Source: Nitrospira sp.
GTDB lineage: Bacteria > Nitrospirota > Nitrospiria > Nitrospirales > Nitrospiraceae
Reading direction: 5' to 3'
DNA length: 64,000 nucleotides
Assembly (NCBI GenBank): GCA_016715825.1
Contig: JADJXO010000009.1
Span: 1-64,000 of the forward strand
Of the stretch, positions 16,799-25,073 are shown piece after piece. The notes under the pieces were generated by a model, which saw nothing but the letters and a program-made list of their open reading frames with translations, searched no databases and was not told where the DNA came from. How positions within the stretch are numbered: position 1 is the stretch's first letter; each line of letters begins with the position of its first letter. Both the position numbers and the translations under genes were made by a program.

Positions 16799-18037
16799 AT
16801 GATCTACGCGAAGACCATCAATCATTGCTACAGCTGGCGCGTTTGGATCAGCGTGCCGTTGATCGTGGTAGAGCTATTTGCAATAGCGCCTACTTGTTTG
16901 GCCCAGCACTTGAGCCAGCCATCGGAAGAACCCCCGATAGCTGGTGCTGGTTCGGCTAGCTCCATGGACTCTATCCCATCTAACTGGCACTACGGAGCCT
17001 ATGTGGATGTCGGGTACGTCGGGAATCTTAACTCTCCCGATAACCACCTTTGGCGTAGTCGCGCTACAGCCGCTCATCATAACGAGTTATCTCCCAACAT
17101 GGGTCTGGCCTATGTCCGAAAGGATGCCGGCACGGCTTCACGCTGGGGCATGGAGTTGGGTTTCCAAGGAGGGCGGGATACAGAGGGGTTTGCTTTTTTA
17201 CAGGGTGAACGGCGGATCGATGGATCGGATGTATTGCGCCACATCCATCGTGCCAATCTGTCCTATCTTGCGCCGGTCGGAAGGGGACTGATGGTGACGG
17301 CCGGTTTGTTTAACAGCCTGATGGGGTATGAATCGCTCTATGCCGGAGACAATGCCAACTACACCCGTTCTTGGATCGCCGACAATAGCCCCTATATGAT
17401 GCTGGGTGTGAACGTTCAGTATCCGTTGAGTGAGGAGTTCACGGTCGCGGCGTTTGTCGTGAATAGCTACTATCACCTGGCCCGTCCGAACGATCTCCCG
17501 AGCTATGGCGGGCGATGGGTGTGGCGAGCCACCCCACGATTGACGCTGATCCAAACACTCTATGGGGGGCCAGATCAAACGGAGACTTCGCTGGAGTTCT
17601 GGCGCTTGTACGGAAATCATATCGTGGAGTGGAAAAGTGACGATGTGACGGTCGCCACATCGTTTGATATTGGAACGGAAAATGTCGCTGGACGGGTTGG
17701 AAGCCCCCGGGCCTTTGTTATGGGGGGGAATATCGTCGTGAGATGGCATATCAGTGGGCCTTGGTCTGTGGCGGTTCGGCCCGAGTTTTACTGGGATCGG
17801 AATGGCCGGTGGACAGGGGCAGAACAGTTTGTGAAGGCCGTCACGTCGACGGTCGAGTACAGGTTCCCGTACCGCTGGATGAATACAATCGTACGCGCTG
17901 AACACCGCTACGATGAATCGACCGGAGTCGGAGGTGGATTTTTCAAAAACGGCGAGATCCGCCCCGGTGTTGCCGGCCTGACTCCTGGCCAACATTTGCT
18001 TTTGCTCGGAGTGCTCGTGGGCTTTGACTCACCGTAA
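16799..18037 (+). CDS. outer-membrane beta-barrel porin, OmpL-like (BBP2)
   Basis: 412 aa starting MIYAKTINHCYS; a TTG six bases upstream is also in frame. A signal peptide (hydrophobic VWISVPLIVVELFAIAPTCLAQ) precedes a long region of alternating hydrophobic strands rich in aromatic residues (WHYGAYVDVGYVGNLN, SYLAPVGRGLMVTAGLF, WSVAVRPEFYWDR) and ending in a strand LLLLGVLVGFDSP. This matches the putative OmpL-like beta-barrel porin-2 type. The position straight after kdpE suggests a role in ion access to the periplasm, which is inference. Its last 9 bp overlap the end of the convergent lipoprotein gene. Confidence 0.78.
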   Translation: MIYAKTINHCYSWRVWISVPLIVVELFAIAPTCLAQHLSQPSEEPPIAGAGSASSMDSIPSNWHYGAYVDVGYVGNLNSPDNHLWRSRATAAHHNELSPNMGLAYVRKDAGTASRWGMELGFQGGRDTEGFAFLQGERRIDGSDVLRHIHRANLSYLAPVGRGLMVTAGLFNSLMGYESLYAGDNANYTRSWIADNSPYMMLGVNVQYPLSEEFTVAAFVVNSYYHLARPNDLPSYGGRWVWRATPRLTLIQTLYGGPDQTETSLEFWRLYGNHIVEWKSDDVTVATSFDIGTENVAGRVGSPRAFVMGGNIVVRWHISGPWSVAVRPEFYWDRNGRWTGAEQFVKAVTSTVEYRFPYRWMNTIVRAEHRYDESTGVGGGFFKNGEIRPGVAGLTPGQHLLLLGVLVGFDSP

Positions 18038-18763
18038 CTGGGAGAGAGGGGACACCGTCTCTTCTATCCAGAGCTGCAGCTGCTCGACGATACGCGTGCT
18101 GAGGGCTTGTATGGCGTGCTCCTTCGCCTCCTGTAGGGCGGCGCTATCTTCAACGAACACCGCCGATCCAACTATCGTTGATACACCTTCGACTGTCTGG
18201 ATGGGTGTGTGCCCTTCGGAATGCACTGCCCACAGGCTGCCCGTGGCCATTACGAGGGCGGCGCTTTCAGTGCCCGGTGCGAGATAGGCACCGATTAGCG
18301 TGGGGTATAGCCAGGCATAGCGGTTGTTGTACCGATCGATTGCCCCGGCTGCATCGACGATCAACACGGCGTCCGCTCCGTACCGGGCGCCGGCTTGCCT
18401 GATCCCGTCAATATTCTCCGCCTGAACAGTGGAATCCATCAACACAAAGATGTCTGTCACCAGCTTCTGATCTCGCAAGGAAGCCAGGCCCTGAAGGAGC
18501 TGTTCCCGATCCGCACTGCGCCACTCGACTTTGCTCAGAGACTGATGGTTTGGGAATTCGTGATCTGCAAAAAAGATCGCGAGCCGAACCGGTGGAGAGA
18601 GCGCAGGGTTCTGGGTTGATGGGTCACGATTCCCCTCATCTGAGGAGGAAGCGATGTGGAGGACTTCGGTCATCGCGGATCGATCGAATCCCTGGCTGCC
18701 GGCACAGCCAGCCGAAAGCGCCACCGTTAGCCCGAAGGCGATCCTGAAAGGTTGTCGCATCAT
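18029..18763 (-). CDS. putative lipoprotein, function unknown
   Basis: 244 aa. N-terminal signal with lipobox LSAGC near residue 20, so it is probably acylated and anchored in a membrane facing the periplasm. The body has a VRLAIFFADHEFPNHQ segment, a central LVTDIFVLMDSTV and a YGADAVLIVDAAG stretch that look like an alpha/beta fold. No family recognised. It is 9 bp downstream of the DUF2207 gene on the same strand, so probably part of the lemA-DUF2207-lipoprotein operon. Convergent with the porin. Confidence 0.72.
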   Translation of the reverse strand: MMRQPFRIAFGLTVALSAGCAGSQGFDRSAMTEVLHIASSSDEGNRDPSTQNPALSPPVRLAIFFADHEFPNHQSLSKVEWRSADREQLLQGLASLRDQKLVTDIFVLMDSTVQAENIDGIRQAGARYGADAVLIVDAAGAIDRYNNRYAWLYPTLIGAYLAPGTESAALVMATGSLWAVHSEGHTPIQTVEGVSTIVGSAVFVEDSAALQEAKEHAIQALSTRIVEQLQLWIEETVSPLSQLR

Positions 18764-18772
18764 CTTCGACGT

Positions 18773-20557
18773 TCAAAATCCGCTTCCGCCGCCGCCGCCG
18801 AATCCTCCGCCGGAAGATCCGCCTGACGACCTACCGCCACCGAAGCCGGACCCACCTGAACTCCGTGGCGCAGCGGTCATGACCATGCCGGCTGCCGCAG
18901 ACATCTGCGAGATATTCCCGACAAAGCGACTCGGCCTGAAGTCTGCGAGGTTCGATCCTTGATACCAGGTGGGTGGCTGGGTGTAAATGCCCTCGAAGGC
19001 CCGAACCCAATTCTGTTCGACTCCTAACGCCATCGCAAAAGGCAAAAACCTTTCGAACATTTGGGGTGTCTTGATCACCCGTGCAAAGCGATCCGATTCA
19101 ACGCGGGTGAGAAATTCCTCAAACCCGAGCACCTGTTCAAGCACGCGCGTGCCTCGTATCGTTCGAGCCGGCATGAACCATCCGAATCCTACAATGATGA
19201 GTCCTGACAACAGCCCTGCCGCAAGACCGGTCTGGAGTGCGATGCCATAATGTTCCTGGAGAATTGCAGCTCCGTAGACCGATGCGATGGTCACGGCAAT
19301 GCTGATGGCCACATAGATGAATCTGACACGGTCTGGGCGAGCCGCATAATATCTCTTCTTTAGGAGTTGGTCCAAGAGGGAGGATTTAATTCCATCCAGA
19401 TGGATGTAAAAGCGATTCTTAAGATCGGCTAGAGTGACGATGGTTGCATTTCCGTTTGAAAAGATTCCGTTCATGATCGTTCGTTCGTGCGGTTTGAGGT
19501 CGACCCATTCGGTGCTGCTCCTTGTGAGATGCAGCACAAACGACGTGCTCGACCAGAGACCGAGGAATTGAGATTCCTGACGCTCCTCTATCCGGAGAAA
19601 CCCGCGAATAGCGAGGTCTACCAGTGTCGCAGTGATATCGCGCAGATCTGGTGAATTGTCGATGAGCGTCCCGAGCTCGGCAGGCGTCAGCTGTGCCGGT
19701 GGTTCATAGGCGACCGTAATGGGGCGCAGATGTGGGTCACGGCCGCGCACGTACCACAGCCGCCACATCAGGCCACAAACAACCATAGGTATGGCCACCG
19801 GCCAGTTGGATCGCAGGAATAGGCCGGCCAGTTGTAGTAAAGTGGGTTCGGTGACCGTTCCCTTGTCCCACCCGACAACCGCAGTGAGCCCTTCGCGAAA
19901 GCCGAGTGGCCGTGTCATCTGATAGAGAACTTCCGGGCCGGTGATGCGCACCTCGGCCTCCTGTTCTCTTGCCCCATAGGCCCCGTTGAATGCCAAGGCC
20001 TTGACGCCGGTCGCCGCTGGAGGAAGAAGAATTCTGGCTCCTGCCGATTCGAGCGGCACGTCCCATTCATCACCCGTGATATTCCAATAGAGTTCGTCGT
20101 GTTCCTCGAAGTATTTCAGCCCATTCGACACCCGGTACGTCAGAATCAGCGTCTTCGTGGTGTTCTGTGCACCCGGCAACCAGACCTTGAAGATTCGATA
20201 GTGCCGATCACGAGAGGTCTCGTACTTCAGCGGAATGAGGTGTTCGTCTGTTACGCTGATGAGATCCAGCAACAAGGTGTAAGTGAACCCCTGCGGTGTT
20301 CGGTATTCGACCGGGATGTCACGCTTCAACCCGTTCCACGATTCCGTAAATCGAGGACGAATAGTTTCGGTGACAATGAGATCTCCGTCGGTGAGGACCT
20401 GAATATCGGCGTGAAACTGTTCGATGACCATCGTACGAGCCTGCGCCGGAGCGTGGGCGATCACGAGCAGACAGACCGGAAGCAGGATGGTGCTGAGAAG
20501 GGGCAGTGAGAGAGGCGCGAGGTTGAGGGAATGGAGTCTGGTCACAAGATCAATCAA
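18773..20557 (-). CDS. DUF2207 membrane protein
   Basis: 594 aa. Signal/first helix, a periplasmic beta domain with FHADIQVLTDGDLIVTETIRPRF (the DUF2207 start), GLKRDIPVEYRTPQG and YWNITGDEWDVPLESA, then a transmembrane helix near residue 255, a cytosolic winged-helix-like region (LVDLAIRGFLRIEERQ), two more helices near 400-450, and a Gly/Ser-rich tail ending GGGGGSGF. The architecture is that of YciQ-like predicted membrane proteins. The start overlaps the upstream lemA gene by 4 bp. LemA and DUF2207 proteins are often adjacent; the biological role is unclear. Confidence 0.88.
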   Translation of the reverse strand: MIDLVTRLHSLNLAPLSLPLLSTILLPVCLLVIAHAPAQARTMVIEQFHADIQVLTDGDLIVTETIRPRFTESWNGLKRDIPVEYRTPQGFTYTLLLDLISVTDEHLIPLKYETSRDRHYRIFKVWLPGAQNTTKTLILTYRVSNGLKYFEEHDELYWNITGDEWDVPLESAGARILLPPAATGVKALAFNGAYGAREQEAEVRITGPEVLYQMTRPLGFREGLTAVVGWDKGTVTEPTLLQLAGLFLRSNWPVAIPMVVCGLMWRLWYVRGRDPHLRPITVAYEPPAQLTPAELGTLIDNSPDLRDITATLVDLAIRGFLRIEERQESQFLGLWSSTSFVLHLTRSSTEWVDLKPHERTIMNGIFSNGNATIVTLADLKNRFYIHLDGIKSSLLDQLLKKRYYAARPDRVRFIYVAISIAVTIASVYGAAILQEHYGIALQTGLAAGLLSGLIIVGFGWFMPARTIRGTRVLEQVLGFEEFLTRVESDRFARVIKTPQMFERFLPFAMALGVEQNWVRAFEGIYTQPPTWYQGSNLADFRPSRFVGNISQMSAAAGMVMTAAPRSSGGSGFGGGRSSGGSSGGGFGGGGGSGF

Positions 20558-21114
20558 CGTGTCTGTTCGAAGCTGACATTCGGCACGGCTCGCTCGGCGA
20601 CATCCGCGATCTCAAAGAATTCGCGTGTCTTGAAGTTGAAGGAATGCGCAACCATGTTGGAGGGAAATTCCTGGATCTTCGTATTCAGGTCTCGCACTAC
20701 TGCGTTGTAGTACCGACGGGCATTCTGCGCGGCGTCTTCAATCTGGTCCAGAGAACCCTGTAGTTGCGTGAAGCTTTCCACTGCGCGCAGTTGTGGGTAG
20801 GCCTCTGCCAGAGCAAACAAGGACTTCAGCGATTGAGCAAGAATGCTTTCGGCCTCGGCTCTTGTGGAAGGAGTAGTCGCCGACATCGCACGATTGCGGG
20901 CTGTAATGACGGCCTCAAGGGTCTGTTTCTCATGACCGGCATAGCCCTTCACTGTTTCAACGAGGTTCGGGATCAGGTCGTGGCGCCGCTTCAACTGAAC
21001 ATCGATGTCTGCCCAGGCGTTTTCGGTCTGGACCGTCAACCGCACGAGACTGTTGTACATGCCGATCGCGAGCAGTATGGATATGGCCAAGGCGGCTAGG
21101 ATGATCCACGCCAT
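20554..21114 (-). CDS. LemA family protein
   Basis: 186 aa with an N-terminal transmembrane helix (MAWIILAALAISILLAIGMYN) and the LemA signatures NAWADIDVQLKRRHDLIPNL, VETVKGYAGHE and RYYNAVVRDLNTKIQEFPSN. LemA proteins form helical-bundle membrane proteins of uncertain function. GGAGACGCCCT before the ATG is a good ribosome site. First gene of the leftward operon with the DUF2207 protein (4-bp overlap). Confidence 0.92.
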   Translation of the reverse strand: MAWIILAALAISILLAIGMYNSLVRLTVQTENAWADIDVQLKRRHDLIPNLVETVKGYAGHEKQTLEAVITARNRAMSATTPSTRAEAESILAQSLKSLFALAEAYPQLRAVESFTQLQGSLDQIEDAAQNARRYYNAVVRDLNTKIQEFPSNMVAHSFNFKTREFFEIADVAERAVPNVSFEQTR

Positions 21115-21231
21115 AGGGCGTCTCCTGTTTTACTTGTATTGAAGAGTGCTGAACCTGACGCGACTATATCGCCGGCGCGAGGAGCTGTAAAGTAAAGGGG
21201 TGATACCTGCAGGTGGGTAGGGTATCGAGTG

Positions 21232-21690
21232 CTACTCGACGAGCGGAAGGATGCGATCAGCCACAGCCTGCACGACACCCTCTTGTTCAGTCACCGCTTT
21301 CAATCCTTTGAAGCTGAGATAATATCCGCCGTGACTCGGCGCCTGGATCGTCGCACTGACTTCGATGCGTTCGCCATCCTCGATGTCGGGGTCTCGGACC
21401 AATGGTCTTCCGCAAATGCCCAATACGGCCACCGGAATCGTCGCCTCGTCTTCTTCTAAGCGAAACAGATACGCGCCGTAACAGTTGTCTCCATTGGGAA
21501 CGGTGTAGGGGGCGAGTGGCTGCACATCCCGCGCTGTGCCGTGCATGGTGACGTGCCGTAGGTGGTAGACTTGTGGCTCCTCGAGTATTTGCTGGATGGC
21601 GATTGGTTCCTCCGCCGACACAAGCCGAGGCGTGACGGTTTCGAACAATGCCACAGGGATAACGGCAAGGAACAGAGTCCATGTCCTCAT
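21232..21690 (-). CDS. secreted small-domain protein (OB-like), paralogue of 50582 and 51121
   Basis: 152 aa from MRTWTLFLAVIPVALF; longer in-frame starts exist up to 21750 but would bury the signal peptide. After cleavage near VSA the protein has IQQILEEPQVYHLRHVTMHG, a five-strand-like pattern, FRLEEDEATIPVAVLGICG and ERIEVSATIQAP, resembling a small OB-type barrel. The same pattern (IL..P..Y....V...G, then E..IPV..LG.C) recurs in two genes near 51 kb. The role is unknown; the signal peptide implies periplasmic location. Confidence 0.65.
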   Translation of the reverse strand: MRTWTLFLAVIPVALFETVTPRLVSAEEPIAIQQILEEPQVYHLRHVTMHGTARDVQPLAPYTVPNGDNCYGAYLFRLEEDEATIPVAVLGICGRPLVRDPDIEDGERIEVSATIQAPSHGGYYLSFKGLKAVTEQEGVVQAVADRILPLVE

Positions 21691-21794
21691 GTGGATGCAT
21701 CTTATCATCTTCTTTGCCTCGCCCCGTAGTGACTTTCTCTTCCTAGGCATGGCCGCTATAATCCGCTGTCTTTTTGTTACGGAGGATCATGCTG

Positions 21795-23159
21795 ATGAAA
21801 AACGAGCGGCAGCTTCGGACTTTCATTACCGAGTCACGGCCGACATTTGAAGATCTCTTGGGGCAGATGGTGGAGGTGCCGTCGATCAGTATGGACTCAT
21901 CCCGAAAGAACGATATCCGACGCATGGCGGATTTGGCTGCGCAGTATCTGACGGGGATAGGCGCCCAAGCTCAGGTGGTCGAGACCGGTGGCTATCCCCT
22001 CGTCTCCGGTGGCTGGACAACAGGGGCGACCTACCCGACCGTCACTATCTACAATCATCTGGATGTACAGCCTGCACAAGAACCAGAATGGAAGCATCCT
22101 CCCTTCGCGTTTAGGAATAACCACGGCATCTATCACGGCCGAGGTGCGACCGACGACAAGGGGCCAGCCCTGACCGCTTTGTTCGGTGCCCGCTATGCTC
22201 TTGAACAAGGTGTGCCGATCAATATCCGCTTTTTGTGGGAACTGGAAGAAGAGATTGGGAGCCCTCATTTTCGTACAGGGCTTCGAGACCGCAGCGCCGT
22301 TCCACGACCGGACTCAGTGGTCGTCTCCGACACAATCTGGATTTCAAAAGGCAAGCCGGCCGTGCCATCCGGCCTGCGGGGGCTGCTTGGTGCCCGGTTG
22401 ACGCTCCGAACCGGAGACAAGGATGCTCATTCAGGTGTCACGGGAGGGGCTGCGCGAAACCCACTGGCTGAGTTAATGGAGGTCGCGAATACGTGTCTTG
22501 ATGCGAGGACCGGTCGAGTAAAAATCCAGGACTTTTATGACGACGTGGTCGAGCCGACCAAGGAAGAGATCACGAGCTTCCTCACCTCCGGTTTCCAGGT
22601 CAAGCGTTTCCAGCATGCCTATGGGTTTCGATCTCTTCGCGTGCATAATCCAGTTGACGTCATGCGTCGGATCTGGGCATCGCCAACCTTTGAGATTCAT
22701 GGCTTAACTGGGGGCTATCAGGGGCAAGGTATCAAGACGGTGGTGCCTGGTCATGCCGAGCTGAAGGTCAGCATGCGGCTGGTTCCGAATCAAACGCCCG
22801 AGCGGATATTTGCCAAGTTGAAGAAGCATGTTGCCAAAGTGAATCCAAACGTGAAGGTGGAACGAGAAGGCATGCTCCATCCGTTCAAGGGCAGTTTGAC
22901 CGGACCCTACGTGGAATGTGTGAAACGGGCTCTCAAGGCAGGATTCGGTAAAAATCCCGCCTTCGTACGGGAGGGAGGATCAATCGGTGCAGTCGTAACG
23001 ATGCAGGACACGTGGAAGGTTCCGGTTCTCTTCATGGGATTAAGCTTGCCGGAACATGGGTACCATGCTCCTAACGAATACTATGATTGGGGCCAGGCCT
23101 CGGGCGGGATGAAAGCCTTTGCTCGGTACTTTGAAGAGCTTGCAAGGATTGGAAAATGA
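21795..23159 (+). CDS. M20 family metallopeptidase (dipeptidase-like)
   Basis: 454 aa from the MKNERQLRTF start, 7 nt after a GGAGG; an ATG two codons earlier would place the ribosome site too close. M20 metal ligands are visible: HLDVQP (His), GRGATDDKGP (bridging Asp), EEEIGSP (catalytic and metal Glu), and near the C-terminus EHGYHAPNEYYDW (His). A dimerisation domain sits about residues 200-310. Probably cleaves small peptides or acylated amino acids in the cytosol. Substrate not predictable here. Confidence 0.9.
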   Translation: MKNERQLRTFITESRPTFEDLLGQMVEVPSISMDSSRKNDIRRMADLAAQYLTGIGAQAQVVETGGYPLVSGGWTTGATYPTVTIYNHLDVQPAQEPEWKHPPFAFRNNHGIYHGRGATDDKGPALTALFGARYALEQGVPINIRFLWELEEEIGSPHFRTGLRDRSAVPRPDSVVVSDTIWISKGKPAVPSGLRGLLGARLTLRTGDKDAHSGVTGGAARNPLAELMEVANTCLDARTGRVKIQDFYDDVVEPTKEEITSFLTSGFQVKRFQHAYGFRSLRVHNPVDVMRRIWASPTFEIHGLTGGYQGQGIKTVVPGHAELKVSMRLVPNQTPERIFAKLKKHVAKVNPNVKVEREGMLHPFKGSLTGPYVECVKRALKAGFGKNPAFVREGGSIGAVVTMQDTWKVPVLFMGLSLPEHGYHAPNEYYDWGQASGGMKAFARYFEELARIGK

Positions 23160-23422
23160 TAGAAAAGACAATGGGTTGTGGGTAACATGAACCACGGCCT
23201 ATCGATAGGCCGTTCTTGAACAGTGCCTCACAAAAATTGGTTAACCGTGTTGTTTATCAGACAACTCTTGGCTTCAGCGTCCTTCCGCTCAAATAACTAA
23301 TAGATCATAAGCAATTGTAAAATAAAGGGATGGTAATTTTTGAGCAGTTTTAATTGGGCATAGATGTTGCTCGATACAATTATCACAATCATCAGAAATC
23401 GAGGTGTAATAAGCCGTTGAAG
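23160..23422. other. AT-rich intergenic region with palindrome
   Basis: About 260 bp between the peptidase gene and cutA. It holds the 20-bp palindrome at 23194 and is low in GC from 23260 to 23410 compared with its neighbours. No ORF or RNA gene was recognised. Confidence 0.4.
23194..23213. terminator. 20-bp perfect palindrome after the peptidase gene
   Basis: ACGGCCTATCGATAGGCCGT, self-complementary over its full length, 35 bp after the M20 stop codon. TTCTTG follows, a poor U-tract. It may end or protect the peptidase transcript; as DNA it could be a dimeric-protein binding site. Confidence 0.45.
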
Positions 23423-23460
23423 TTGATTGTGGATAGGCTTTTCAGTATCCTGGCTGTCTG
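23423..23460 (+). promoter_or_regulatory. cutA promoter with very short leader
   Basis: TTGATT at 23423-23428, a 17-bp spacer, and TATCCT at 23446-23451, then 9 nt to the ATG at 23461. Expected initiation 6-8 nt after the -10 leaves a leader of zero to three bases. No ribosome site is visible before the start. Confidence 0.5.
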
Positions 23461-23790
23461 ATGAAGGCTGATCCGGTCAATGTGGTAGTTGTTATGGTTA
23501 CTACTTCCAACCAAGATGAGGCGGCTAAGATTGCCGAGCATGTGGTCCGTGCTCGGCTAGCGGCCTGTGCGTCAACCATTCCCACAGTACGTTCGACCTA
23601 TTGGTGGGAAGGTAAGATCATGAATGATCAAGAATCGCTCGTGTTGATCAAGACGACTTCTGGACAATACCCTTCGCTTCAGACAGCGATACAAGAGCTT
23701 CACTCCTATAAGGTGCCGGAAATAATAGCGATTCCTGTGGTGGAAGGGTTGCCTATGTATCTTGAATGGGTGGACCGGGAGACGTCCTAG
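23461..23790 (+). CDS. cutA: divalent-cation tolerance protein CutA
   Basis: 109 aa with family motifs VVVMVTTSNQDEAAKIAEHVV, RLAACASTIPTVRSTYWWEGKI, E-S-L-V-LIKTT and YKVPEIIAIPVVEGLPMYLEWV. CutA1 forms very stable trimers with a ferredoxin-like fold; its role in metal tolerance is debated. Complete length. Confidence 0.95.
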   Translation: MKADPVNVVVVMVTTSNQDEAAKIAEHVVRARLAACASTIPTVRSTYWWEGKIMNDQESLVLIKTTSGQYPSLQTAIQELHSYKVPEIIAIPVVEGLPMYLEWVDRETS

Positions 23791-23912
23791 CTCATGGGAG
23801 TGAAGCAGCAGTATACACACACTTTGTTTTCGGTTGACCACCAGGAACGAAAGTCGGTAATTTGCTGGGCTGAAGAAGGCAAGGCCCAGCAGGATGATAG
23901 GGGGCGGTAGCT

Positions 23913-24944
23913 ATGGCTCAGACGACGACGCAAGATGGCGATTCCTACACAATTGTAGTCTTTAGGGGGTCCACCGCGAAGCCTCTTCGTTTCAGTTTTT
24001 CGAGGAAGCTCCTGCGGCGTTTGCTGGTTTGTGCTGGAATTCTGGCGCTTATCGATCTCGCTGTTGTCTCGCATTATGTCGTGCGAACGGGAGAAGTTTT
24101 GGAGTTGGCCTCCTTCCGTAGCGAGGCGATGAGTGCACGAGAGCAAACTGCAGCGTTCATGACAGCCATTGATGACTTAAAGAAACGTATCGGCGCTATG
24201 AATGAGGTCAATCAAAGGCTCCGGGTCATGTTGGGTATAGAAGTTCCAAAGTCCGGTGACATGGTGAATGGTCGAGGCGGCGAGGAAGTACCGATTCTTG
24301 AAGAAGCGGGGTCTATGCCCAGTCCTCACGAGAATAATAGCACGAGCATGGGCTCAATCCCTGGCGGTTCAAAGGACGGGGTTGAAGGAACCGACCAACA
24401 TTCTGCTGTCGGAATTGCACCATCAAAGAGTCATCTCGATGCAGTCGCATCGGTTAAGGACGGACTAGACTGGCTTGAGAGGGCGGCTACTGCGCAAGAA
24501 CGTCTCCTCAGCGGATTGTCGGAGGCGGCCGAACAGCGCTCGACTCGATGGGCTTCAACACCCTCTATTTGGCCGGTGAAAGGTTGGGTGACATCAGGGT
24601 TTGGGCCTCGCATTTCTCCGTTCACCGAAAAACCAGCTTGGCATGATGGGTTGGATATCGGGGCTGCGCCGAATACGCCGGTTCGTGCTCCTGCACAGGG
24701 ACGGATTACGTCGACCGGTTATGATCCTAAGCTTGGGAATAATGTCCGTGTAGACCATGGGTATGGAGTCGAAACGCTGTATGGGCATCTCGCCAAGGCG
24801 GTTGTGAAGGAGGGCCAGAGAGTTGAACGTGGTGATGTCATTGCGCTTGTCGGGAGCTCAGGACTTTCCACGGGTCCCCACCTTCACTATATGGTCAAGG
24901 TAAACGGTCAAGCGCTTGACCCAAGGAAATACATTCTGGAGTAA
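23913..24944 (+). CDS. M23 family peptidase (LytM-type) with membrane anchor and coiled coil
   Basis: 343 aa. One N-terminal transmembrane helix (about 38-58), then a coiled coil around 70-110 (ALIDDLKKRIGAMNEVNQRL-like heptads), a low-complexity linker, and a C-terminal LytM domain. Zinc ligands appear in WHDGLDIGAAPNTPV (HxxxD) and GPHLHYMVKVNG (HxH). It likely cuts, or regulates cutting of, peptidoglycan cross-links in the periplasm, in the manner of the M23 proteins that follow this architecture. The ATG follows GATAGGGGGCGGTAGCT. Confidence 0.9.
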   Translation: MAQTTTQDGDSYTIVVFRGSTAKPLRFSFSRKLLRRLLVCAGILALIDLAVVSHYVVRTGEVLELASFRSEAMSAREQTAAFMTAIDDLKKRIGAMNEVNQRLRVMLGIEVPKSGDMVNGRGGEEVPILEEAGSMPSPHENNSTSMGSIPGGSKDGVEGTDQHSAVGIAPSKSHLDAVASVKDGLDWLERAATAQERLLSGLSEAAEQRSTRWASTPSIWPVKGWVTSGFGPRISPFTEKPAWHDGLDIGAAPNTPVRAPAQGRITSTGYDPKLGNNVRVDHGYGVETLYGHLAKAVVKEGQRVERGDVIALVGSSGLSTGPHLHYMVKVNGQALDPRKYILE

Positions 24945-25073
24945 TCGTTCATTCGAGCCATAGGCCTGCTCGTAAGGGCAGAACAAGAAGGCTGCGTTCC
25001 AACACCACACTGATCCTCACAACATCGTTGTGTTTGATCTTGCTCCAACCAAATTGACCACAAAGATAGTCCC

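Noticed and set aside
17198..17995. 265-aa leftward ORF in the porin gene
   Set aside because: Shadow; the plus-strand frame has a signal peptide and barrel pattern.
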